In this document: positions 1-8,349 of the stretch, piece after piece
Numbering within the stretch: position 1 is the first letter of the stretch
Layout of the letters: the number at the start of each line of letters is the position of its first letter
NCBI GenBank assembly: GCA_009839775.1
Contig: VXOZ01000102.1
Span: 1-8,349 of the forward strand
Reading direction: 5' to 3'
Origin: Chloroflexota bacterium
Lineage (GTDB): Bacteria > Chloroflexota > UBA11872 > VXOZ01
Length of the DNA stretch: 8,349 nucleotides
The notes under the pieces: model-generated
Told to the model about the DNA's origin: nothing
What the model saw: only the letters and a program-made list of their open reading frames with translations
Database searches by the model: none
Translations under genes and position numbers: made by a program

Positions 1-2162
1 AGGCCTTCACCACCTCTGGATTGACTTCTGAGCAGCGGGAACGGTTCTTAGAACTGCCGGCGGGAATGCGGTTCGTAGAGCATCTCAGCGGGTTGTCGGA
101 GCCCCTGAGAATTAAGAGCATGTCCGGCTACTTAGAGGCTGTGGGACTGCCAAAGTATAGTTCCCCGGTAAAAGTAACCTCATGCCTCGTGGCGCCAATT
201 CGCATTAATGAAACGGCGCTGGGATGCATCTGCCTCATGAAAGGAGAAGAGGGAAAAGAGTTCTCACAGGATGATGAAGGTACTCTGGCCACCTTTGCTT
301 CGCAGGCTGCCCTTGTCATATCGAATGCCCGCAGATATCAAGACGAGCAAAGGGCCAGGGCTGACTTGGAGGCTCTCATAAACACTTCGCCCGTGGGCGT
401 CGTTGTGTTTGATGCCAAGAATGGAGAGCTGCTTTCGATCAACCAGGAAGCAAAGCGAATTGCCGGAATCGTGCACACCTCAGGTGAGTCGATCGAGCGG
501 CTTTTTGAAACTCTTACTTTCCGCCGGTCGACCGGGCGGGCGATATCTTTAGATAAGTCCACGCTGTCCGAAACCCTACGCACCGGTGAAATCGTACGAG
601 CGGAAGAGATCGAAATCCTTGGTCCCGATGGCAGCAGCGTCACAACTCTCGTAAACGCAACTTCAATTTTCTCAGCATCGGAGGAGATAGAGTCTGTCGT
701 AGTCACTGTGCAAGATATGACGCCGCTCCAAGAAGAAGAGCGCCTGCGAGCCGAGTTCTTAGGCATTGTAGGCCACGAACTCCGGTTACCCCTGACCTCG
801 GTCAAAGGGTCAGCGACCACATTGTTGGAAACTGCTTCGTCCTTAGACCCGGCCGAGCTTCAGCAGTTCTACCGCATCATAAACGAGCAAGCTGACTACA
901 TGAGGGACCTCATCAGCGACCTCATCGATGTCGCGCGTATTGAGACCGGCACCTTGTCAGTGAATCCTGAACCAGTGGACGTACCAAGACTGGTTGACGA
1001 GGCGCGAAATACCTTCCTCAGCGCAGGCGGACGGCGCAACATTCGCATAAAGCTTGCACCGGACCTGCCCTTGATTATGGCTGATAGACGGCGGGTAGTT
1101 CAGGTTTTGAACAATCTACTTACCAATGCGTCAAGGAATTCTCCCGAGACATCAACCATTCGAGTGACTGCCTCAAGAGCTGAAGCTCTGGTAACTGTAT
1201 CTGTTTCCGACGACGGCAGAGGTGTGCCTGCCGAACGTCTCCCTCACTTATTTAGAAAGTTCTCTCACATCGACAATCGGGAGAGGGATCGGGATTTGGG
1301 GTTGGGCCTTGCTATCTGCAAGGGAATTGTGGAGGCTCACGGCGGTCGAATTTGGGCAGAGAGCGATGGGCCGGGACTGGGCAGCCGGTTCAGCTTTACG
1401 ATTCCACTGGCAGAGGAAGCAGCAATTGCTGCGGCACTAGGTGCCGCCCGTAGATCTGCTCGCATAGGCCAGTCAAGCAAAAGAGGGCAGTCTCGCGTTC
1501 TCGCCGTAGATGATGATCCACGAACGCTTCAATATATAAGGGACGCGCTTTCGGCCGCCACCTTCCACCCGGTGGTGACCGGCGACCCAAGAGAGGTCAT
1601 GTCTCTGATTGAGGCCAATGAGCCTCATGTCGTCCTGCTTGACCTAATGTTGCCGGGCACGGATGGAATCGAACTCATGCGAGACATTCTCGCCGAGTAC
1701 GACGTGCCCATCATCTTCCTATCGGCGTACGATCAGGACGAAGTGATCGCGCGGGCATTCGAAATGGGAGCCGTTGACTACATCGTCAAACCCTTTTCCC
1801 CTACAGAGTTGGCAGCTAGGGTCAAGGCTGCGATGCGCAAGCAACCGGAACCGGCAAACACCTTCACACTAGGCGATCTGGTAATGGACTATGGTAGGCG
1901 ATCTGTAACCGTCGCGGGAAAGCCGGTTGAGTTGACAGCGATTGAGTTTCAGTTTCTGGCCGAACTCTCGATCAACTCCGGAATTGTCCTAACACATGAG
2001 CAATTGCTGCATAGGGTCTGGGGCACACGGGGCTCGGGCGACATTCGCCCAATGCGAACCGTGGTCAAGACTATTCGCAACAAGCTGGGCGACCGCGCCA
2101 AGAACCCAAAGTACATTTACACGGTACCGCGCGTGGGCTACGGCATGGTTGAGGCGGAGTAG
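1..2162 (+). CDS. Hybrid sensor histidine kinase / response regulator with OmpR-type DNA-binding domain (5'-partial)
   Basis: A two-component system in one polypeptide: it should sense a signal, autophosphorylate, pass phosphate to its own receiver and bind DNA. Residues are numbered from the TTG at 21. The C-terminal part of a GAF domain covers about 1-105 and a PAS domain about 112-235. HisKA covers about 240-308, with phospho-acceptor His252 in GHELRLPLT. HATPase_c covers about 350-463: N-box Asn369, G1 box DDGRGVP at 397-403, G2 box LGLGLA from 426. The receiver covers about 491-605: acidic DDD at 497-499, phospho-acceptor Asp541, Ser568, Lys590. An OmpR/PhoB winged helix covers about 615-710 and ends in YTVPRVGYGM. 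No membrane segment is visible, so the visible part looks cytoplasmic. The TTG is probably not the start: the frame is open to the left edge (AFTTSG precedes it), it would cut the GAF fold, and no ribosome-binding site is seen. Leu256 replaces the usual Thr/Asn four residues after His252. The signal and target genes are unknown. Confidence 0.95.
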   Translation, partial: AFTTSGLTSEQRERFLELPAGMRFVEHLSGLSEPLRIKSMSGYLEAVGLPKYSSPVKVTSCLVAPIRINETALGCICLMKGEEGKEFSQDDEGTLATFASQAALVISNARRYQDEQRARADLEALINTSPVGVVVFDAKNGELLSINQEAKRIAGIVHTSGESIERLFETLTFRRSTGRAISLDKSTLSETLRTGEIVRAEEIEILGPDGSSVTTLVNATSIFSASEEIESVVVTVQDMTPLQEEERLRAEFLGIVGHELRLPLTSVKGSATTLLETASSLDPAELQQFYRIINEQADYMRDLISDLIDVARIETGTLSVNPEPVDVPRLVDEARNTFLSAGGRRNIRIKLAPDLPLIMADRRRVVQVLNNLLTNASRNSPETSTIRVTASRAEALVTVSVSDDGRGVPAERLPHLFRKFSHIDNRERDRDLGLGLAICKGIVEAHGGRIWAESDGPGLGSRFSFTIPLAEEAAIAAALGAARRSARIGQSSKRGQSRVLAVDDDPRTLQYIRDALSAATFHPVVTGDPREVMSLIEANEPHVVLLDLMLPGTDGIELMRDILAEYDVPIIFLSAYDQDEVIARAFEMGAVDYIVKPFSPTELAARVKAAMRKQPEPANTFTLGDLVMDYGRRSVTVAGKPVELTAIEFQFLAELSINSGIVLTHEQLLHRVWGTRGSGDIRPMRTVVKTIRNKLGDRAKNPKYIYTVPRVGYGMVEAE

Positions 2163-2242
2163 CGATAGCCCAGAACCCCTGCGCTCGCGAGGATCTAAAG
2201 TCTGTCAAGGGCGACAACCTTGTGTGTTCCTAGTGATGGCAA

Positions 2243-5200
2243 TTAATCGAAGTCTACCCTGCCGAGATTTGACCTGGCGCCAACCCCAGCCTCGTTGATC
2301 GCCTTGACCCGGTAATTGTGGCGTTCGCCGGCCGTTACGTCCCTGTCCGTAAACGACGTGTTCGTGCTGTTGGTATTCTCCACGTACACCATCAAGGAAC
2401 CTTCACCCATGGTGGGCCGGCGGCGCAGGATTTGATATCCGGTAATGGTACTGTCATTGGGAGCGTCCCACGTCAGGGTGATGGTGCCGTCGTCGTTCAC
2501 CCTGGCAGATAGATTCTGGGGAGCCGGCGGCGGCTCCGGTTCCGGTTCGTCATCATCTTCAATGTCTACTTTGGTATTGCTCACGCTACCGGCATTTACA
2601 CTCTGTGGCAGAGCATTGAACTCGATGCGCACTCTCTCATTGTCGTCATCGATTGAGTCTTGAGTAGCGCTGAAGGTGAAGCTCTTTTCCGTCTCACCAC
2701 TCCTAAACGTCACGCTGCTTGGAACACCGGAGTAGTCGGAACTGGATGCCCCTTTCTTCTCGATCGCTGAAATTGGGATAACGACCCTGCGCTGTGGATC
2801 GGCGCTTAGACGTACACTGACGCTTACCGAGCCGCCTTCAGCCACGCTGTAGCTCGACGAGCCAAAACTCACGCTCACCGTCGGCACGTCGTCATCTACA
2901 ATTGACACCGTTGTTTCAGCAGTGCTCTGGGCCGAAACCCCTGCAGGAAATGCGCCGAAGCCCAGCTTTACCCGTTCGTCGTCGTCGTTGTCTGTGTCCT
3001 GCGACGCGGCAAACGCAAAGCTCAGTTTTGTTTCGCCGCTGTTGAACGTCACGTTGTCCGGCACACCGGAGTAGTCTCCGCTGTCCGCTCCACCTTGATG
3101 CGATCTCGTTAGCGGTATTACTACGGTTCGCTGTGGGTCGGCACTGAGACGCACGCTGATGCTCGCTGTGCCACCCTCAGCCACGTTGTAGCTGGAGGAG
3201 CCGAAACTCACGCTCACGGAGGGTACATCGTCGTCCACGAGACTCACGGTAGCCGCGCCCACATCCCCCACGCTCACACCCTCAGGCAGGCTGGTAAGTT
3301 CAAGCCGCACACTCTCACCATCGTCGTCAGCAGAGTCTTGTGTTGCGTTGACGGAGAAACTCTTCTGCGTTTCCCCAGCGTTGAAGGTCACACTATCCGG
3401 GACTCCGGTGTAGTCGCCATCATCCGCTCCGCCCTGGTTAGCTCTAGCTATCGAAACCGCCACAGTACGCTCCGGATCAGCGCTCAGGTGCACACTGATA
3501 CCCACTGACCCGCCTTCAGGCACGCTGTAGTTTGCTGCGCCAAAACTCACGCTGACCGACGGCACATCGTCGTCTGCGATACTCAGCGTGGTTGCTCCGT
3601 TACTGCCAACGCTCACAGCTTCCGGCAGGGAGCCAAACTCAAGCTGCACGCTTTCACCGTCGTCGTCAACTGTGTCCTGTGTCGCTGCAAACGCGATGCT
3701 CAGTTCCGTTTGCCCACTACTAAACGTCACACTGTCTGGTACACCGGAGTAGTCACCATTGTCCGCCCCACCTAGATTCGATCTCGCTATGGGAATTACC
3801 ACGGTCCGCTGGGGGTCGGCACTGAGACGCACGCTGATGCTCACGGACCCGCCCTCGGCCACGTTGTAGCTCGACGAGCCAAAACTAACGCTCACGGAAG
3901 GTACATCGTCGTCCAATAGATTCACGGTAGCCGCGCCCACATCTCCCACGCTCACGCCCGCAGGCAGGCCGGTGAACTCCAGCTTCACGCTCTCACCATC
4001 GTCGTCAGCAGAGTCTTGTGTTGCGCTGACGGTGAAACTCTTCTGTGTTTCCCCAGCGTTGAAGGTCACACTGTCCGGGACTCCGGAGTAGTCGCCGTCG
4101 TCAGCTCCGCCCTGATTTGTCCTGGCTATCGAAACTGCCACAGTACGCTCCGGATCAGCGCTCAGGTGCACACTGATGCCCACTGACCCGCCTTCAGCCG
4201 CACTGTAGTCCACTTCACCAAAACTGACGCTAACGGACGGCACATCGTCGTCTGCAATGCTCAGCGTGGTAGCTCCAATGTTGCCAACGCTCACAGATTC
4301 CGGCAGGGCCCCAAACTCTAGCCGCACGCTCTCACCGTCGTCGTCAATTGAGTCCTGCGTTGCTTCAAGCGTGAAACTTACCTGCGTCTCGCCACTATTG
4401 AAAACCACGCTTGCGGGCAATCCTGAGTAGTCGTCGGAACTGGATCCATTCTGATCGACAGCGATCAGCGGGACTTCGACGCTTCTACCCGGGTCATTGT
4501 CGAGCAACACCTTAACCGCCACAGAGTTCCCCTCGGCAACGGTCTGCGTCGCCTGCTCAAAGCTGACAGACACCTCACGCATATCGTCGTCGACAATTGA
4601 TACGACCGTCTGCACCGTATTCCCAGCTATCACGCCGTCGGGCAGCGTTCCAAGAGTCAGTGTGACTCGTTCCCCGTCATCGTCAAGAGCATCCTGAATT
4701 GCTGTGAAAGTGAATTGCTTCGCAGTTTCGCCGGTACTAAATGTCACGCTCTGCGGCGCTACCGTATAGTCACTGGCATCGGCGCCACCTCCCACGGTCC
4801 CGACCAAGAGAATTGTCACGCTGCGTTCCGGATCACCGCTAAGCTGCACAGGAACATTTATGTCTTGTCCTTCGCCAACTGAGTACTCGGGTAATTCGAA
4901 GCTCACGCTAACCTGGGGCACGTCGTCATCGATAAGGCGTACCGTTGCCTGGGCAACGCTTCCCGCACTCACGCCCGCAGGCAGCAGACCGAACCCAAGT
5001 TTCACACTCTCCGCATCGGCAAGACCCCTGTCGGCCGGCGCTCTAAGGATGAGGAGTTTGTAGGTGTGACCGCTCTGGAACGTACAGGTCGGGGGTGGGC
5101 GGGGGAAGTCTCCACTCGTAGCTCCGTTCTCTGCGCTGGCGGTAAGGAGGATGGTCACGCTTCGCTCGGGATCGGCGCTCAGACGCACCCTCACGGTGGC

Positions 5201-8200
5201 TTCCTCTCCCTCACCAACCGTGTACTCAGCCGAGCCAAAACTGACGCTCACGGCCGGCACGTCATCATCGGTGATGTGCAATGTGACTGCACTCGCGCTT
5301 CCCGCACTCACACCATCCGGCAGGTCGCCAAAGCTGAGTTTCACACTCTCATTGTCGTCATTTGCGGAGTCCTGCACGGCAGTGAACGTAAAGCTCTGCT
5401 CCGTTTCGCCGCTATCGAACGTGAGACTCTCCGGCACACCGGTCCAGTCGCTGCTGTCCGCTCCACCCTGATTTGCCTTGGTAATGGGTATGACCACCGT
5501 TCGCTCCGGATCGGCGCTGAGCCGCACCACGACGGAGACCTCTTCTCCCTCGCCAACCGCAAGTGCAGTGGCGCTAAAGCCTACGGTGACGTTCGGCACG
5601 TCGTTGTCGGCAATGCTGACCGTAGTTTCGCTTGTGCTTCCTGCACTCACGGCACTGGGCAACGAGCCAAACCCAATCCTCACGCTCTCGCCATCGTCAT
5701 TGTCACCGTCATCGGTGGCGCTGAACGTGAAGCTCTTCTCCGTTTCCCCGCTGTCGAATGTCAGGCTCTGCGGCACGACCGTGTAGTCGCTAGCGTCGGC
5801 TCCGCCTACCCCTGTCGTGACTAACGGAATTGTGAGGCTGCGCTCTGGATCCGCGCTCAGTATCACTTTGACGCTACCCGTACCGCCTTCGCTCACAGAG
5901 TAGGCAGCGGATCCAAAGCCGGCAGTTACTTCAACCGGGGCGGAAGTGGGTTCCGTCGCTACAGTCCCGGTCGCGGCACTTGTGAGTTCTTCCGCATAGC
6001 CGCTATCGTCGACAAAGTTCACCTTGACCCTGAGAGTACCGCCCACGTCGCTCTCAACCGGGGTGTAGCGTGAACTCGTCGCGCCCGAAATCGGCGCTTC
6101 ACTCTGACCGTCATTGAGATGCCATTGATAGCTAAACCGGACACGCTCCAGACCATCCTCGTCGCTAATGCGTGATGTGTTTGCGGTCAAAGTGCTTCCT
6201 ACCTGCGCCAGGCCAACAATCTCAGGAGCGCCGGTTGCGGGAGTATTGCTTGGCGGCTCCAGCGGCGTAACCTCAGCTTGGTTGGATTGCGGACCATTGC
6301 CTGCATCGTTGATCGCCGCCACGCGATAGATGTGCAAGACGGTTGGTGTAACGTCAGTATCCGTGTAAGTCGTAGCGGTGCTTCCAGTGTTCTCCACAAG
6401 GACCGCAAGCGTGTCCTCATCCTCGGAGGGTCGCCGCCGCAGTATCTGGTAGCCCGTCACAGTGTCATCGGCGGGTGCCTCCCAGTTCAATGTGACCGCC
6501 CCGTCGGTATTGGCTGTGGCGCTCAAGTCTTGGGGTGCTGGCGGCAATTCACTTCGCGGGTCAGTCGACTTACTATTCTTACTTGTGGTGTCCGGCGGCG
6601 AAACGGATTTAGTACTCTTTTGTGAATCGCTCTGTGGGGACACCGTAGTCGCCGGTTCAGTTGTACCGGTCTGCGGCGTCTCTGTAGTACCCTCCTTGGT
6701 TGGGATACTCAGCAGCGGCTGGGTGCTCTTCCCTTCCCGGTCCGGGTCCGGGCCGATAGACCTGCCGGAATTTGCGTTCGTGCCATCCCACGTTGTCGTG
6801 TGCGTAAGTCTGGTAGTGAGACGACGTTCACCAGGTGCACAAGGAGCCCCACGAGTGTCGCACGACCGGTCGGCCGGCAGCTCTATCGAAACGTCGTCAC
6901 TACCGCTTGGCACCAACACTATCTGCCAGAGACTTGCATCTCCGTCGAGCCACCACGCGCTGGTTACCGTGCCACCTGCAACATTCAGAAGGAATGCAAA
7001 TGCGGGGCCGGCGTCGACGCGGACCGGCTCACTGAATTGGATATTGAACCTGAGCTCGTCATCCGCACCGCTATGGGTTTCCGGAATGTCCTGGAACTCT
7101 GCCGTAAGCGGCTCCAGTCCATCTGGGCTCGTGTCGTTTCTGGACTCCGCGATTGCCTCGCCAAAATCGCAAGATGCTGCATAATTTCCGTCTACATCCA
7201 TGATGGCTGCTTCGCCATAGGTGGTTGGCTGCAGATAACGAATCTTTACGACATCCGCAGCGGTTACTGGCGTAGCCAGCGTGAGGATGAGGTCCCTACC
7301 TGAGATTGAAACGGCATCGATGTCCCGGAAGCCACCATTGACGAGCACCCAGAACCGGCTCACGTCGGGCACAGAAGTCGCGTCAAGAGTTCGCTGATAG
7401 GTGACTCTGATTTCAGCACCGTTTACGACATTCTCGACGATGTGGAGCAACTCTTCCTGAGGAACGCCGAAGTGATCGCTGGAGGGCTGGCTGTCACCTT
7501 CTGCATTTACCGCAATGACGCGAATTGTATAGGCGGTATAGTTCGATAGACCCACGATCATGTGCGCATATTCGGTCGAGGAACTGGCGTACATTTCGAC
7601 GAATTCCTCACTCACGGCGTTGGTATCTGACCAACTGTCACTTTGCTCCTTCCACTGAACTTTGAATCCCGTAATCGTAGAGTGTCCGTCGGTTAGCGGT
7701 TGCTTCCAGATTGCCGTCAAACTGCCGTCTCCGGGCACGACATAGAGGTATCTTGGCTCGGAAGGAACGGTAACCGTCGGCGCTGGACGCTCGGACAACG
7801 GTGTCTCTTCAATCCAAACGCGGTGCGTGGTTCCCGGCGTCCAGTCCATATACAACTGGTAGAAATCGGCTCCGAGCCAAGTGAACGTTCCTCCGTTGTG
7901 ACCGTCGAAGTCGGTAAACGGCATTGCAATATCGTCAATGTGGAAGGTCCAGTCCTGGTAGTGGGACTCCGGTACCGCTCGATCAAATCTGCCATCCTCC
8001 AATTTCCTAAGTCTAACGGTAAAGCGCGAACGTTCCGGAATTCTGAAGGGTGAACCAGGTTCCGCTTCGGTGGAGGATCCCGGCCATGTCTCCATAGACC
8101 AGATCTTGTAGGTTTCCCCGCGGAAGGTAAACTGATCGTTGCTCAGGCTCGAGCGGTCCGCCAAGGGATCCATGGTTGGATGGTAACCGAGACCTTCCCA

Positions 8201-8316
8201 GCCCCAGGCGTCGGCCGACTCGCTAGCGAACTGAAGGAAAGCGCACCAGACTCCGTCATCACAGCTTTCTGTGTCCACTTCCATATTCATGAGCTCTACG
8301 GTGGCGGTGCTGGGGC
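2243..8316 (-). CDS. Giant fibronectin-III / Calx-beta repeat surface protein (5'-partial)
   Basis: Probably an exported, calcium-binding adhesin or cell-surface protein; this role is inferred from its modules. Residues are numbered from the ATG at 8290 (2015 aa). An N-terminal beta-rich module (1-170) contains NDQFTFRGETYKI. Fn3 follows at about 174-278, then a SwmB-like repeat at 281-384 (NGAEIRVTY, DVDGNYAA). A beta module at 394-500 has a probable disulfide pair, Cys477 and Cys484. A Ser/Thr/Pro/Lys linker spans 501-582, a second Fn3 583-677, an Ig-like domain 688-778, ten Calx-beta repeats 787-1916, and a third Fn3 1917-2015. The protein ends SNLGRVDFD, with no LPXTG motif, membrane anchor or recognisable secretion-sorting domain. 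No signal peptide is visible, and the ATG has no clear Shine-Dalgarno. The frame stays open upstream to about 8316 (GPSTATVEL), where adapter sequence begins, so the real start lies beyond the window. It converges on the kinase gene, so the two are not an operon. Confidence 0.93.
2246..2542 (-). repeat. C-terminal Fn3 module, paralogous to the Fn3 before the Calx-beta array
   Basis: This last module of the giant protein begins EPEPPPAPQNLSA and includes LTWDAP and TGYQILRRRP. It closely matches the Fn3 at residues 583-677 (about 6544-6260), which has PPAPQDLSA, LNWEAP and TGYQILRRRP. Both also share VENT, TDxDVT and an INxAG turn. The first Fn3 of the protein (about 7771-7457) is much more divergent. 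The two similar Fn3 copies bracket the Ig-like domain and the Calx-beta array, which suggests an internal module duplication. Confidence 0.85.
2543..5932 (-). repeat. Ten tandem Calx-beta repeats, 339 bp (113 aa) each
   Basis: The repeats lie in register with no indel. On the minus strand they run 5932-5594, 5593-5255, 5254-4916, 4915-4577, 4576-4238, 4237-3899, 3898-3560, 3559-3221, 3220-2882 and 2881-2543. A typical unit starts SVSVSFG, continues with an EGG or EGE turn, LSADPER, GGADxxDYxGVPxSVTF, SGET, then DDDGESV, and ends with DDDVP. The EG turn and acidic clusters are typical of Calx-beta domains, in which such residues bind calcium between modules. Departures from consensus include DNDVP at the end of repeat 1, DDDMR at the end of repeat 4, and the strongly altered middle of repeat 3. 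A rigid calcium-stabilised rod is the natural structural inference. Confidence 0.97.
2984..4339 (-). repeat. Tandem duplication of a 678-bp two-repeat block inside the Calx-beta array
   Basis: Similarity with a 678-bp offset is much stronger than between adjacent repeats. Repeats 6 and 8 match at about 98 of 113 residues by hand count. The C-terminal third of repeat 5 matches that of repeat 7 (both end GATTLSIADDDVP). The first two thirds of repeat 7 match repeat 9 (SSSYNVAEGG, LSADPQRTVVIP). This is the pattern left by one duplication of a block running from late repeat 5 to late repeat 7 (about 4339-3662), giving a second copy at about 3661-2984. Exact offsets at the DNA level include 3245 versus 3923 and 3582 versus 4260. 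The breakpoints are approximate (tens of bases) and fall near the DDDGE codons. Confidence 0.75.
6545..6790 (-). other. Low-complexity Ser/Thr/Pro/Lys linker within the giant protein
   Basis: Residues 501-582 are rich in Ser, Thr, Pro, Lys and Gly (for example KEGTTETPQTGTTEPATT and SQKSTKSVSPPDTTSKNSKS) and have no visible fold motif. The segment separates the N-terminal group of modules from the Fn3/Ig-like/Calx-beta half. It probably acts as a flexible spacer. O-glycosylation or proteolysis is possible but not shown by the sequence. Confidence 0.8.
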
Positions 8317-8349
8317 CTGTGAGTTATACACATCTCCGAGCCCACGACA
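8317..8349. other. Residual Illumina Nextera transposase adapter at the contig end (non-biological)
   Basis: Bases 8317-8349 align without gaps to the reverse complement of the Nextera read-2 transposase adapter, which begins CTGTCTCTTATACACATCT and continues CCGAGCCCACGAGAC. By eye, 29 of 33 positions match, including 24 consecutive bases at 8324-8347. The match extends beyond the 19-bp Tn5 mosaic end into the synthetic tail, so a natural transposon end is not a good explanation. Mismatches are at 8321-8323 (GAG instead of CTC) and 8348 (C instead of G). Genomic sequence probably ends near 8316. The in-frame stop of the giant gene (minus-strand TAA, 8324-8326) lies inside this adapter. Confidence 0.93.

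Noticed and set aside
21..23. TTG as the true start codon of the kinase gene
   Set aside because: The frame is open to base 3, no Shine-Dalgarno precedes it, and starting here would remove part of the GAF domain.
338..820. 160-codon open frame on the minus strand opposite the kinase PAS/HisKA region
   Set aside because: The plus strand encodes well-conserved PAS and HisKA motifs here; the minus frame shows no domain and no ribosome-binding site.
2206..2222. Possible terminator hairpin (CAAGG, 7-base loop, CCTTG) between the convergent genes
   Set aside because: The stem is only five base pairs and has no T-run on either side. The nearby CTCGCGAG palindrome is also too short. The 80-bp gap gives no supportable terminator.
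5006..5104. Pair of compensating frameshifts in Calx-beta repeat 3
   Set aside because: Conserved positions (TF, SG, T, D, ES) stay aligned without gaps throughout the segment, and the DNA aligns in register with repeat 2, so no frame change is needed.
5066..5824. 252-codon open frame on the plus strand opposite the Calx-beta repeats
   Set aside because: It lies wholly antisense to repeats 1-3, where periodic coding sequence keeps the opposite frame open. It has no recognisable domain and no start signal.
6462..7184. 240-codon open frame on the plus strand opposite the linker and adhesin modules
   Set aside because: It is antisense to clear Fn3, linker and beta-module coding sequence. Its protein is Ser/Val-rich with no family resemblance, so it is a shadow.
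8324..8342. A natural Tn5/IS50-like mosaic end at the right edge
   Set aside because: The match continues past the mosaic end into the synthetic Nextera tail, and no transposase or second end is present, so adapter contamination is the better explanation.

Overview
The window is most likely the end of a metagenomic contig from a bacterium with moderately high GC. It resembles the uncultured Chloroflexota (Dehalococcoidia/SAR202-like or sponge-associated lineages). Both large genes suggest this: a GAF-PAS kinase fused to a response regulator with its own DNA-binding domain, and a giant acidic fibronectin-III/Calx-beta surface protein, are combinations I associate with those groups. The assignment rests on remembered family patterns and is only moderately certain.

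Layout: two convergent protein genes fill almost the whole window, and each loses its 5' end at a window edge. On the plus strand (1-2162) is a one-piece two-component system. It runs from the rest of a GAF domain through PAS, HisKA, HATPase and receiver domains to an OmpR/PhoB-type winged helix. An 80-bp gap (2163-2242) with no convincing terminator separates the two stop codons. On the minus strand (8316 down to 2243) is a modular protein of more than 2,000 residues. In order it has an N-terminal beta-rich module, Fn3, a SwmB-like repeat, a cysteine-containing adhesin-type module, a Ser/Thr/Pro linker, Fn3, an Ig-like domain, ten Calx-beta repeats of exactly 113 residues, and a final Fn3. 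No RNA gene, CRISPR array, insertion sequence or clear promoter was seen.

The most consequential observation is technical. The last 33 bases (8317-8349) are almost certainly Illumina Nextera transposase adapter, not genome. The stop codon that appears to delimit the giant gene upstream (8324-8326) lies inside that adapter. The apparent ATG start at 8290 is therefore probably internal, and the real N-terminus with its export signal is missing.

The clearest biological observation is in the Calx-beta array. Its internal similarities fit a tandem duplication of one 678-bp (two-repeat) block, with breakpoints in the Asp-codon-rich part of a repeat. The two genes need not be linked in function. 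The kinase looks like a cytoplasmic sensor that could control transcription directly, and the giant protein looks like an exported, calcium-binding adhesin or cell-surface protein. I see no strong evidence for a wholly new system here.
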